The notes below the pieces were generated by a model. The model had not been told where the DNA came from, did no database searches, and worked only from the letters and a program-made list of their open reading frames with translations. Below are positions 18,360 to 25,576 of a stretch of 38,380 nt of DNA, one piece after another. The position numbers and the translations under genes are program-made. Numbering within the stretch: position 1 is the first letter of the stretch; every line of letters starts with the position of its first letter. The DNA comes from a virus. The stretch lies in the IMG/VR virus record IMGVR_UViG_3300027759_000199, positions 1 through 38,380 of that record, one strand, 5' to 3'.

Positions 18360-18424
18360 GTTCTATAAAAATCGTACAAAACCAAAAATCACACTAATAA
18401 AACTAATGTAATATTCAGTACTAG
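18360..18424 (+). promoter_or_regulatory. A/T-rich non-coding spacer with possible promoter
   Basis: This is the first clear gap in the operon. It is very A/T-rich and contains TAATAT at 18409-18414, which could serve as a -10 box for capsid transcription. No convincing -35 hexamer lies 16-18 bases upstream. A dedicated promoter here would make sense because capsid protein is needed in large amounts, but the call is tentative. Confidence 0.3.
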
Positions 18425-18526
18425 GTGGAGTGCCTCCACGCATTTATTGCGTATTGGAGTCCCTCGGCCTCGACTGACAGCGAGACAGGAATTATTAGCC
18501 TGTCGTGACTGGCCCAGAGGAGGGAC
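18425..18526 (+). promoter_or_regulatory. structured RNA leader predicted to sequester the capsid gene ribosome binding site
   Basis: Three stacked foldbacks precede the capsid start. Hairpin 1 is GTGGAG/CTCCAC (18425-18430 with 18434-18439). Hairpin 2 is ACGCA/TGCGT (18438-18442 with 18448-18452). Element 3 pairs GTCCCTC (18459-18465) with GAGGGAC (18520-18526), continues with GGCC/GGCC (18466-18469 with 18511-18514), and closes on an inner GACAGG/CCTGTC stem (18484-18489 with 18499-18504). The Shine-Dalgarno core GGAGG (18519-18523), six bases before the ATG, lies largely in the outer stem. The pairings are directly visible; a regulatory role is inferred. Hairpins 1 and 2 share two bases, so they may alternate. 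Confidence 0.6.
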
Positions 18527-18529
18527 AGT

Positions 18530-20599
18530 ATGGACCAAATCAAAACAATGATGGACCAACTCTCAGACCTCGATGACTCACAAGTCAGCGAACTACAGAG
18601 TTCAATCATCAAAGAGTTTGAAACGGTTGAGAAAGAAGAACCTTCTCTTGCAACAGTTGACGCGATGACGTCGCTTGCCGATATGCTTGACGGAGTTAGA
18701 AACGAAGTCATGCGCCGCGAAACTGCGGCCAAAGAACTCGCACAGCGAGCAGCCGAGGCCGCTAACCGCGTACACGGACAAGATGGCGAAGCAGCGGATA
18801 AGTCAATGGATGAAGAAAATCCTGATGCCGCACCAGCAGATGCAGAAGCACCTGCTGCTCCAGTAGAAGAAATGCCTAAAGAAGAAGTTGCTGCTGCACC
18901 AATGGAAGAAGAAGCACCTGTTGCTGATGCTCCTGTTGTTGAAGAAGGAACTCCCGAAGAAGAAGCAAAAGAAACTCCTGCTGAAGAAGACACGGAGAAA
19001 AAGGACAAGAAGGAATATTCCATGACCGAATCATCATCAACTAATGCAGAGAAGAACTTAGAGTTCTCGACTGAAAACGCAGAAGCAGCGCCCGTTGCTG
19101 AAGCAACCACTGAAGTAGCAGCAGAAGTTGCCGCTCCAGTAGCAGAAGAAGCACCAGCAGCAGAAGCAACAGCAGAGGAAGCAGCAGCATCAGATGATGC
19201 AGCAGCAGACGCAGCAGTTGCAGACGCAGTTGATGGTTCAGAAGCATCAACCAAATCAGAAGCAAGTGAACCAACTTTGGTTCAAGAAACTATGGAGGCA
19301 CCTGTGACCGCCGCTGCCGAAAATGCAGACAACCTCAACATTGAGGTCCCGGCTGACCGTCGTCTTATCTCCCAGTCTTCTGCCGCACCTGTGGCAATCA
19401 CAGCGGGCGCAGATATTCCTGGATATACAGCCGGCAGCCCAATGAACGACATGAGCGCTGTTGCGGAAGCAATGTCAAAGCGCCTACACGGCCTACGTCG
19501 TGTAAACGGTGGAGATGGAGAGCAGCACATTGTTGCATCTGTCACTACTTCATTCCCAGAATCACGCACCCTTACTCAGGATGCTGAATCTAACTGGGCA
19601 AAAATCCAGGCTGTAACTGGCCCAGAAGCACTTGTTGCTTCAGGTGGTCACGCAGCACCATACACAATCAAGTACGACATCTTTGGTCTTGGTACCACTG
19701 CACGTCCAGTACGCGATTCACTTCCAACATTCCAGGCTGACCGTGGCGGTATCCGCTTCGTAACACCACCAGTTCTTTCATCATATGGAGACGCTGTAGG
19801 AATCTGGACAAACGCTAAGGATATTACTCCTGGCACAGACACCAAGACATCACTTACTGTTTCTGCTGCACAGGAAAACACTGTTGCAACAGATGCTGTA
19901 ACTTTACAGTTGCAGTTTGGTAACTTGATGACTCGTGCTTACCCAGAACTAATCGCTCGTCACAACGAGTTGGGTCTTATCCAGCACGCTCGTGAAGCAG
20001 AGCAGAACCTTCTTTCAAAGATTGGTACTGCTTCAACAGCAGTTACAACTACAAGCCTTATCGGCTTTGGTCGTGACTTCCTCGTCCAGATTGGCCGCGC
20101 TGCTGCTGCTTACCGTTCACGTCACCGTCTAGAGACTGATGCACCACTTCGTGCAATCATCCCTGGCTGGGTTCTTGACGCAATGCAAGCAGACCTTACT
20201 CTCAATATGCCTGGTGACAGCAGTCTTGCTGTTGCTCAGTCAGAAATCAATGGCTACGTTAAGGCTCGCGGAGTTAACCTAACTACCGCTCTTGACGCAA
20301 CAGTCTTTGGTGCACAGAGCACAGGCGCACTTGTCGAGTTCGCAGATTCATTCACATGGTACCTATTCGCAGAAGGTTCATTCTTGTTCCTTGATGGCGG
20401 TACTCTTGACCTCGGAATCATCCGCGATTCATCTCTAGTCGGAACTAACGACTACAAGATGTTCGTTGAAACATTCGAAAACATCGCATTTGTTGGTGTC
20501 GAGTCTCTCGCCATTACATCTACCATCTCTGTTAACGGTGTGGCTGCTGCCCTCCGCGACACAACTGGTGGAGCAACTGCTGCGGCTGTTGAGTACTAA
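18530..20599 (+). CDS. major capsid protein with fused N-terminal scaffold-like domain
   Basis: The 689-residue product has two parts. Residues 1 to about 258 are helical and then very acidic, Ala/Glu/Pro-rich low complexity, like a scaffold or delta domain. From about 259 on it reads as an HK97-fold capsid protein of the actinophage type, with TARPVRDSLPTFQADRGG (about 399-416), GIWTNAKDITPG, the helical RHNELGLIQHAREAEQNLL region and a C-terminal FEDSFTW-like (here FADSFTWYLFAEG) segment. Capsid subunits form the icosahedral shell, and the upstream S78-like protease probably removes the scaffold part. The start at 18530 has GGAGG six bases upstream. Two in-frame internal starts with good ribosome binding sites (19022 and 19304) could give shorter products of 525 and 431 residues. 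Confidence 0.9.
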   Translation: MDQIKTMMDQLSDLDDSQVSELQSSIIKEFETVEKEEPSLATVDAMTSLADMLDGVRNEVMRRETAAKELAQRAAEAANRVHGQDGEAADKSMDEENPDAAPADAEAPAAPVEEMPKEEVAAAPMEEEAPVADAPVVEEGTPEEEAKETPAEEDTEKKDKKEYSMTESSSTNAEKNLEFSTENAEAAPVAEATTEVAAEVAAPVAEEAPAAEATAEEAAASDDAAADAAVADAVDGSEASTKSEASEPTLVQETMEAPVTAAAENADNLNIEVPADRRLISQSSAAPVAITAGADIPGYTAGSPMNDMSAVAEAMSKRLHGLRRVNGGDGEQHIVASVTTSFPESRTLTQDAESNWAKIQAVTGPEALVASGGHAAPYTIKYDIFGLGTTARPVRDSLPTFQADRGGIRFVTPPVLSSYGDAVGIWTNAKDITPGTDTKTSLTVSAAQENTVATDAVTLQLQFGNLMTRAYPELIARHNELGLIQHAREAEQNLLSKIGTASTAVTTTSLIGFGRDFLVQIGRAAAAYRSRHRLETDAPLRAIIPGWVLDAMQADLTLNMPGDSSLAVAQSEINGYVKARGVNLTTALDATVFGAQSTGALVEFADSFTWYLFAEGSFLFLDGGTLDLGIIRDSSLVGTNDYKMFVETFENIAFVGVESLAITSTISVNGVAAALRDTTGGATAAAVEY
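19011..19024 (+). promoter_or_regulatory. candidate internal ribosome binding site and ATG within the scaffold-capsid gene
   Basis: AAGGA lies about eight bases before an in-frame ATG at 19022-19024 (residue 165, start of MTESSSTNAE). Initiation here would give a 525-residue product lacking the first part of the scaffold. The sequence is visible; use in the cell is not shown. Confidence 0.4.
19075..19260 (+). repeat. Ala/Glu low-complexity tract (GCA/GAA-rich) in the scaffold domain
   Basis: The DNA is dominated by GCA, GCT and GAA/GAG codons and encodes an almost uninterrupted Ala/Glu/Asp stretch. The pattern is imperfect and does not form an exact tandem unit. It explains the long open frames seen in other frames and on the opposite strand here. 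Confidence 0.7.
19294..19306 (+). promoter_or_regulatory. candidate internal ribosome binding site and GTG at the scaffold-capsid boundary
   Basis: A perfect GGAGG (19294-19298) sits five bases before an in-frame GTG at 19304-19306 (residue 259, VTAAAENADN). This is where the low-complexity scaffold part ends and the capsid fold begins. Initiation here would make a 431-residue capsid protein without scaffold, a size usual for free HK97-type capsid subunits. Confidence 0.45.
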
Positions 20600-20662
20600 A
20601 CCGTACCCGATAGTTAAAAATTAATTCACTAGGTAACGCTCAAGAGTTGAAGGAGTAGAAAT

Positions 20663-21544
20663 ATGGCATTTGATGGAGTCTTTGAGGCCCCTAAATTAGT
20701 CCCTGCTCCTTGCGGACTCTTGAGCGTTGCCAATGTGACTGAACACGGGGCTCGTGCAAACGACGAGACCTGGGTTCGTGGCTTTTCTCACAAGTTTAAT
20801 TCTCGTGCAACAGTAAGACTATTAACTGAAAATGATGACACCGTTTCTGGTGGAACTTTATTTGATGCTACTAGTTTGGCAATTTACGAAGATTACAACC
20901 CATTCTTTATTGAATCAGAAGTTTCTCGTAGTGCTCTTGGCGTTCTTGGGGAAGACCGTTTTGATGAAGCACTAAAGAAGTTAGAAGCAGCAACTCAAAA
21001 AGCCGTAGAGCGTGAGTTGTGGGCTGGAAGTGCTGCACTAGCGGCAAGTAATACAAATAGATTTTTAAGTAAAACAGGGGCATCAACTATTCCAGTTGCA
21101 GGTGCATATTCAGCATCAGATGCTTTGTTCCATTTGGAGCAATCCATCGCTGATTCACCAACTGGTACATCTGGAGTCATTCACATGACAAGAGATGTTG
21201 CTTCAATTCTTGGAGCAAAACTTGTCTACATTCCAGGAACGGAATCAAAGCCTGGAAGAGTTATGACTCGTCTTGGAACTGATGTAGTAATCGGTTCTGG
21301 ATACACAGGAGCAGGTCCAATAGGTAATGCCAACGCAGCAGCGTCGCTTACAAATCGTTGGATGTTTGCTACAGGAGCATTAGAGGTTCACCTAAGTAAG
21401 TCAGAGATTGTAAATGAGAATCTCGCTCAGGGCATAAATGCTAGAATTAATGACATGATTATCAAGGGCGTCCGTGCTGCTGCGGTCTACTTTGACCCAT
21501 CTATCCATTTTGCAGTGCGGGTAGCAGTACCTGCGCTTGCATAG
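20663..21544 (+). CDS. capsid-related structural protein (putative minor capsid protein)
   Basis: This 293-residue protein starts at ATG 20663 with AAGGAG upstream, directly after the capsid gene. It has PFFIESEVSRSALGVLGEDR (about 75-94) followed by a helix EALKKLEAATQKAVERELW (about 98-116), then a conserved-looking Gly/Ala region and a hydrophobic C-terminal strand. I associate the KAVERELWxG pattern with structural proteins encoded next to actinophage capsid genes, some of which look like distant HK97-fold relatives. It might form pentamers, decorate the capsid or sit at the portal vertex. The neighbouring position supports a head role; the precise function is not clear from sequence. Confidence 0.6.
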   Translation: MAFDGVFEAPKLVPAPCGLLSVANVTEHGARANDETWVRGFSHKFNSRATVRLLTENDDTVSGGTLFDATSLAIYEDYNPFFIESEVSRSALGVLGEDRFDEALKKLEAATQKAVERELWAGSAALAASNTNRFLSKTGASTIPVAGAYSASDALFHLEQSIADSPTGTSGVIHMTRDVASILGAKLVYIPGTESKPGRVMTRLGTDVVIGSGYTGAGPIGNANAAASLTNRWMFATGALEVHLSKSEIVNENLAQGINARINDMIIKGVRAAAVYFDPSIHFAVRVAVPALA

Positions 21545-21569
21545 TAAAAACTAACTAAGGAGATACAGA

Positions 21570-22613
21570 ATGGCCACTCAGGACTACGCGGCTTCCGTCC
21601 AAGGTGTGGCGATTCGAGTCACACGACTCGACGCCTCGGGTAACCTACTCACTAACGATGGTGACAGTTACACAACCTCGGCGTTCCTTCGCGCTTCATT
21701 TACCCCAGAATACGAAGAGGGTGACGAAATTGTTGAGAAGTCAGCCGATGGAACAATTTGCGTTTCATACAAGGCACCAGACACACTCAAGCGCATCACA
21801 ATGGAACTCGCAATTTGCGAACCAGACCCAGAATTAACATCACTTCTTTCAGGTGGCTTGCTACTTCGTAAGAACTTTGGAACACTTGGAACACCTGACA
21901 ATCAGTCAGTCGGCTGGGCCGCACCAGCAGTTGGCGATAATCCAGCAGGAAACGGTGTTGCTCTAGAAGTTTGGTCATTTGCAGTAAAAGATGGAAAGCG
22001 TGCAACAACAAATCCATACTTCTACTGGGTATTCCCATACGTCAAGTTACGCCAGTCAGGTGACCGTGTAATTGAAAACGGAATGCTTGCAAACACATTT
22101 GAAGGTTACGGCCTTGGAAACCAGTTCTTTGGAACAGGTCCAGATGGTCGTTGGGAGTTCCCAGTTGCAGCGCAGCGTCCATACTCATACGCTCGCGGTT
22201 CATGGGCTCCAACAGGTCTCAAGGGCTTCTACGACTGGTTTGACGCTAAGTCAGTATCAGTTAGCAACAAGTCTTTGACTTCTAACGTAGCAACTCTTAC
22301 TACTTCAGCAGCGCATGGCTTTGATATTGGCCAGACCGTTACTGTTGCTGGTGTAGATTCTACATTCAATGGTACTTATCTAATTACTAATAAGACCAAC
22401 AACACATTTACATATGCTAAGACAGCAACAGATGTTGCTTCAGCAGCAGTATCACCAGTTGGAACAGCAGTTCGCCAGCGTGGTTATTTACCTGTAAATA
22501 GTTTTGCTTATCAGTCATCTACAACAGGTTATAACGTTCCTGGTGGAATCACTTATAACGCTGATTCACCTGTTGACTTCATCATTGCTTCATCACAGGA
22601 CCCAACAGTCTAA
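21570..22613 (+). CDS. major tail protein with inserted C-terminal beta module
   Basis: The 347-residue product is the likely tail tube subunit, which polymerises into stacked hexameric rings. It is beta-rich, with an N-terminal domain (1-230) containing GDSYTTSAFLRASFTPEYEE, ELAICEPDPELTSLLSGG and YFYWVFPYVKLR, patterns typical of actinophage major tail proteins. At about residues 232-302 an extra module (VATLTTSAAHGFDIGQ and FNGTYLITNKTNNTFTY) is inserted before the final strands. The same module recurs in two later tail genes, so it is probably a surface decoration on the tail tube. The start has AAGGAG upstream. A strong terminator follows the gene, consistent with a highly expressed virion protein at the end of a transcript. 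Confidence 0.82.
   Translation: MATQDYAASVQGVAIRVTRLDASGNLLTNDGDSYTTSAFLRASFTPEYEEGDEIVEKSADGTICVSYKAPDTLKRITMELAICEPDPELTSLLSGGLLLRKNFGTLGTPDNQSVGWAAPAVGDNPAGNGVALEVWSFAVKDGKRATTNPYFYWVFPYVKLRQSGDRVIENGMLANTFEGYGLGNQFFGTGPDGRWEFPVAAQRPYSYARGSWAPTGLKGFYDWFDAKSVSVSNKSLTSNVATLTTSAAHGFDIGQTVTVAGVDSTFNGTYLITNKTNNTFTYAKTATDVASAAVSPVGTAVRQRGYLPVNSFAYQSSTTGYNVPGGITYNADSPVDFIIASSQDPTV
22264..22475 (+). repeat. dispersed tail beta-module, copy in the major tail protein
   Basis: This is one of about seven copies of a roughly 60-70 residue pattern: VATLTTSAAHG, GQxVxVxxV, a central NGT, and a closing TFTY/TFTF strand followed by a D-V-A-S stretch. Other copies lie in the Dit-like gene (about 29407-29630) and the Tal-like gene. 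Similarity is at the protein level. Confidence 0.75.
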
Positions 22614-22628
22614 TAAGTAAAAAGGAGG

Positions 22629-22679
22629 GCGGACGACATTCCAGTCGTGTATTTTTACACAAGGAAGTCGTCCGCTTTT
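22629..22679 (+). terminator. intrinsic terminator after the major tail protein gene
   Basis: A perfect nine-base stem GCGGACGAC/GTCGTCCGC (22629-22637 with 22667-22675) is followed by TTTT at 22676-22679. Inside it, TTCC/GGAA (22639-22642 with 22663-22666) and GTGTA/TACAC (22647-22651 with 22656-22660) extend the hairpin with small bulges. It separates the capsid/major tail genes from the connector genes. An AGGAGG just upstream (22624-22629) has no suitable start codon. Confidence 0.85.
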
Positions 22680-22699
22680 CTCATTAAAGTAGGAGAGAC

Positions 22700-23839
22700 A
22701 TGAGCCATCTTTGGACTAACGCAGAAGACCTAGGGTCTTATGCTAATTCTGAATACGCCTATGATGCTGTAAAAACAGCCTCTTACTTAATGTGGGCAAT
22801 GTCAGGTCGTAAATACTCTGGAACAACTACAGTTACAGAGCGCTACATATCGTCTTTTTCTCCCTACCTGAGAGTGGGGGCATCAAGCCTTAACTTCTCT
22901 CCGGTACTTGTGCAGGGGCAAGTTCAGAACGTTCAAGTGAACGTTTTTGGTAGATATAACGATAGCGACTTTGCAGGAGATGGTTCATCTGCTGCAACTC
23001 GTGTCCGTTTGCGTGGGCGCAAAGTAATTAAAATCCACACCGTAAGAGATACAAACGGTAATGTGGTGGACCCTAAAGAATATTACTTAGTTGAGCACTC
23101 AACAATGCTTGCAATTCCAGGGGCAAGTTGGACTCCATCTAACGTAGAAATTACATACACATATGGAACAGAGCCACCTACAGCAGGTAAAAATGCTGCT
23201 CGTATGCTTGCTCTTGAACTAGTTAAGTTGTATGAAGGCGACGATACCTGCGCTCTTCCGCAGCGTGTAACTTCAGTGTCCCGTCAAGGTGTTTCTTACA
23301 CAATCCTTGACCAACAAGATTTTATTGACCAAGGCAAAACTGGCTTATATTCAGTTGACTTATTTTTAAAAACTACTAACCCAGACAATGCTCGTGCTCG
23401 TTCACGAGTATTCTCCCCTGACCAGCCTCGTGCTCGTCGTATGACACCTAAGCCATACTTATTTACTGAAACAGCATTTGACCTCAAAGTGCTGCCTACA
23501 GGCGGAGATACAGAAATCTTCCTTGATGAAGTTAGTGGAGATTTCCTACTTCAAGACAACGCTTGGGCAGTGTCTTTAACAGTTTCAGACTATACAAATT
23601 CTAAAACAGTAAGTGTTCCTGGAGCAGCAACTCTCAATCGTGCTACTGGAAAGATTGCCTTATCCGTAGATTACAGCGATATTCTTGCTATTCTTGGACC
23701 TCGTGAGCCAGGAAGTTTTGATATCTACTGTACTCGACCAAGTCTAGGCAACCCTGCCGTTGACGAAGTTATCAACCTTCTTACAGCAAACATCTCTATT
23801 CAACTCGGAACACGAACAGAGACCATCTATACTTTCTAA
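22700..23839 (+). CDS. head-to-tail adaptor (connector) protein
   Basis: This 379-residue protein starts at ATG 22700 with AGGAGAG upstream. The N-terminus has the helical pattern YAYDAVKTASYLMWAMSGRKY (about 19-39), found in head-tail adaptors that bind below the portal, followed by beta strands and EYYLVEHSTMLAIP. A later helix GKNAARMLALELVKLYEGDD (about 162-181) and a VTSVSRQGVSYTILD strand match the connector pattern. The last 120 residues form an extra beta domain, making it longer than the usual adaptor. Its position just before the other connectors supports the role. Confidence 0.72.
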   Translation: MSHLWTNAEDLGSYANSEYAYDAVKTASYLMWAMSGRKYSGTTTVTERYISSFSPYLRVGASSLNFSPVLVQGQVQNVQVNVFGRYNDSDFAGDGSSAATRVRLRGRKVIKIHTVRDTNGNVVDPKEYYLVEHSTMLAIPGASWTPSNVEITYTYGTEPPTAGKNAARMLALELVKLYEGDDTCALPQRVTSVSRQGVSYTILDQQDFIDQGKTGLYSVDLFLKTTNPDNARARSRVFSPDQPRARRMTPKPYLFTETAFDLKVLPTGGDTEIFLDEVSGDFLLQDNAWAVSLTVSDYTNSKTVSVPGAATLNRATGKIALSVDYSDILAILGPREPGSFDIYCTRPSLGNPAVDEVINLLTANISIQLGTRTETIYTF

Positions 23840-23866
23840 GTATAAAAGTTTAAGAAGGAGAGACAT

Positions 23867-24373
23867 ATGAGTGGGTTACCAGACCTTTCACAGGTAGACG
23901 ACGATGCAAAGCATCTTGCTAACTTTTTACAGGCTGTACTTGATAAAGTTGTTTCGACCTACGCTTCTTACGGTATGCCACTTCCAGCCCGACGCTACTG
24001 GACTTTAGGTGAGCCAGTTGTTGATTGCGAACAACTTGTAGTATCTTTCCTTCAGATGTATGTTGGTTCTCCAGGGGATGAAGCAACACAGCCTCGCCGT
24101 TGCGCGGACCCACGAAGTGCAACAATAAATATTTCTGTTTCACGTCAAGTCCCTACAGTAGGACAAAATGGTCGCCCACCCTCAGCCGAAACTATCGAGG
24201 CAGGTTCTCGTCTATCTGCATACGATGCTTGGGTGATGATGGAAGGTGCAGCAAAATTTGATGCATGGGAAGAAACTGGTTTTGGTCTTGGCGTTATCGC
24301 TACAGTTGAGGTAAGAACTGCTGAAGGCGGATTTCAAACTGCTGTCCTTACTATGACTGCTGGTGTCCCATAA
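23867..24373 (+). CDS. head-tail connector, probable tail terminator
   Basis: The 168-residue product has an N-terminal helix (HLANFLQAVLDKVVSTYASY), then PLPARRYWTLGEPVVDCEQL (about 38-57), a hydrophobic strand, a CADPRSATINISVSRQVP strand region and a C-terminal strand pair. I associate this pattern with a connector-type protein in actinophages encoded between adaptor and HK97 gp10-like genes, which probably caps the tail tube or forms the neck. It overlaps the next gene by one base (TAATG). Stopper and terminator cannot be told apart without structural comparison. Confidence 0.55.
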   Translation: MSGLPDLSQVDDDAKHLANFLQAVLDKVVSTYASYGMPLPARRYWTLGEPVVDCEQLVVSFLQMYVGSPGDEATQPRRCADPRSATINISVSRQVPTVGQNGRPPSAETIEAGSRLSAYDAWVMMEGAAKFDAWEETGFGLGVIATVEVRTAEGGFQTAVLTMTAGVP

Positions 24374-24759
24374 TGGCAACAAAAGTAGTTCTTCGTAAAG
24401 CAGAGTATGAATTTTTCTTTAACGAGCCTTCTGGAAAAGTTGGAAGATATTTAGCGCTTAGAGGTAACTTAATTGTTCGTGCCGCTAAAGCGCAAGTTGG
24501 TGTAAGAACTGGTGCCCTAAGAGCATCAATTCATATGCGCCACTCTAGAGATACTAGAGGTCAATACATTAGAATTGGTTCGGCTATGAACTACGCACTC
24601 CTTCATCACGAAGGAAGTAAACCGCACATGATTAAGCCTGATAGGGCTCAAGTCTTGAAGTTTACTAGTCGTGGAAAAGTCATGTATGCCCATGCGGTCA
24701 TGCATCCAGGAACCAAGCCTAACCGTTATTTAACAGATAACTTAGGGTTAATAAAATAA
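24373..24759 (+). CDS. HK97 gp10-like neck/tail-completion protein
   Basis: This 128-residue protein has VGVRTGALRASIHMR (about 42-56), IRIGSAMNYALLHHEGSKPH (about 66-85) and HPGTKPNRYL at the C-terminus. The RTGxLRxSI...YAxxxHEG...HPGTKxNxYL pattern is the signature of the HK97 gp10-like family, which acts at the head-tail joint or in tail completion. Size and position before the tail assembly chaperones are typical. The start overlaps the previous stop (TAATG), suggesting coupled translation. In the short gap that follows, a weak CTGC/GCAG hairpin (24768-24779) is seen but not called. Confidence 0.78.
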   Translation: MATKVVLRKAEYEFFFNEPSGKVGRYLALRGNLIVRAAKAQVGVRTGALRASIHMRHSRDTRGQYIRIGSAMNYALLHHEGSKPHMIKPDRAQVLKFTSRGKVMYAHAVMHPGTKPNRYLTDNLGLIK

Positions 24760-24811
24760 AGCGTTTACTGCAAAAGCAGAAAACAAAAGACACAAGTGAA
24801 GGAAGAAAAAT

Positions 24812-25165
24812 ATGACAACAGGAAGATTTAAAGATTTTGGTTCAGGTGGAGAAAATACTTCTGAACCGCTCTCTTTTAAGATTCATGGAGAAGAGTTTCA
24901 TTGCTATCCAAATATCCAAGGCAAAGTAATGTTGGATATGGTTTCTCAGTCAATGAAAGAAGATTCTTCTATGGCAGTAGATGTTATCAATACTTTTTTT
25001 GCTAACACTCTTCAGCCAGAAAGTAAGAAGAACTTTGATACTTTAATTAATGACCCAGAACGAATTGTCACGGTTGACACCCTTGGCGAGATTGTTACTT
25101 GGTTGGTGGAGCAGTATTCCTCGCGCCCTACACAGGGGTCAGAGGACTTACAGAGTGGGCAGTAG
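24812..25165 (+). CDS. tail assembly chaperone (short, gpG-like form)
   Basis: This is a 117-residue protein from ATG 24812, with AAGGAAG upstream. It is acidic and helical in its second half (residues 45-105), with the VTWLVEQYSSRPT ending that is usual in actinophage tail chaperones just before their frameshift. It lies directly before the tape measure gene, the classical place. Chaperones of this type coat the tape measure protein during tail assembly and are not kept in the virion. The overlapping frame downstream encodes the extension (gpGT-like). Confidence 0.78.
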   Translation: MTTGRFKDFGSGGENTSEPLSFKIHGEEFHCYPNIQGKVMLDMVSQSMKEDSSMAVDVINTFFANTLQPESKKNFDTLINDPERIVTVDTLGEIVTWLVEQYSSRPTQGSEDLQSGQ

Positions 25166-25554
25166 ACCTCTGGCCCTACGTTAACGGTAAGGCACTGATG
25201 AGCGGCCTACAACTCTCTTCTATGGAATCTAGTGAAATGCTTGATGTAATTCACTATCTCTTTGAAGAAGATTTGACCAGTTCATCAAATGCTGAACAAC
25301 TTGAAGCAAAAGATAGAGTTAGAAGTATTATTTATCGGGACTTTTATGACCATAAGTATAAATATGGGTCTGGAAAAAACGATTATAATATGTCTAACGA
25401 GGTTTTACAAGAAGGCCTTGTTGGAGACGAAGAAGACGACTTGCAGCCTTTTGACCCTACAAAGGCTCCTATCAAACCTTACTTTGCTCCAACAAATCCT
25501 GATGAAAAATCTGTTAAACCTTTTGGTATGGATATTGATGCCCCGCTGGGCTAA
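25099..25554 (+). CDS. tail assembly chaperone extension, expressed by -1 frameshift (gpT-like part)
   Basis: This frame is open from about 25078 and ends at TAA 25552-25554. It has only a TTG at 25099 and no ribosome binding site of its own, while it overlaps the short chaperone in the -1 frame. The coding part after the probable slip (from 25138) contains GLTEWAVDLWPYV, a helical EMLDVIHYLFEEDL and a Tyr/Lys-rich segment, then an acidic and proline-rich tail. A slip at GGGG 25135-25138 would join residue 109 of the short form to this frame and give a product of about 247 residues. The extension normally recruits tail tube subunits to the tape measure. Confidence 0.72.
   Translation: MVGGAVFLAPYTGVRGLTEWAVDLWPYVNGKALMSGLQLSSMESSEMLDVIHYLFEEDLTSSSNAEQLEAKDRVRSIIYRDFYDHKYKYGSGKNDYNMSNEVLQEGLVGDEEDDLQPFDPTKAPIKPYFAPTNPDEKSVKPFGMDIDAPLG
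25133..25141 (+). promoter_or_regulatory. probable -1 frameshift site (CAG GGG TCA)
   Basis: In the short chaperone frame the codons here read CAG GGG TCA. The run GGGG (25135-25138) lets the GGG codon re-pair perfectly one base back, after which GTC is read in the new frame. The overlap runs only from 25078 to 25165, and this is the best slippery run in it. A canonical X XXY YYZ heptamer is absent, so the exact site is an inference. Confidence 0.5.
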
Positions 25555-25576
25555 GTAGTAGATTGGTGGTGATGGT

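Noticed and set aside
18425-18529. tRNA or short coding sequence in the capsid leader
   Set aside because: No cloverleaf with a plausible anticodon arm could be drawn, and the frames are broken by stops (for example TGA at 18506 in the capsid frame).
18421-19254. 277-codon open frame on the - strand opposite the scaffold part of the capsid gene
   Set aside because: It is a Ser/Ala-rich mirror of the GCA/GAA low-complexity tract, has no recognisable domain and no ribosome binding site, and all other genes are on the + strand.
19041-19274. Leucine-rich 77-codon frame on the - strand
   Set aside because: The leucine run is the complement of repeated alanine/glutamate codons in another frame; it is a composition artefact.
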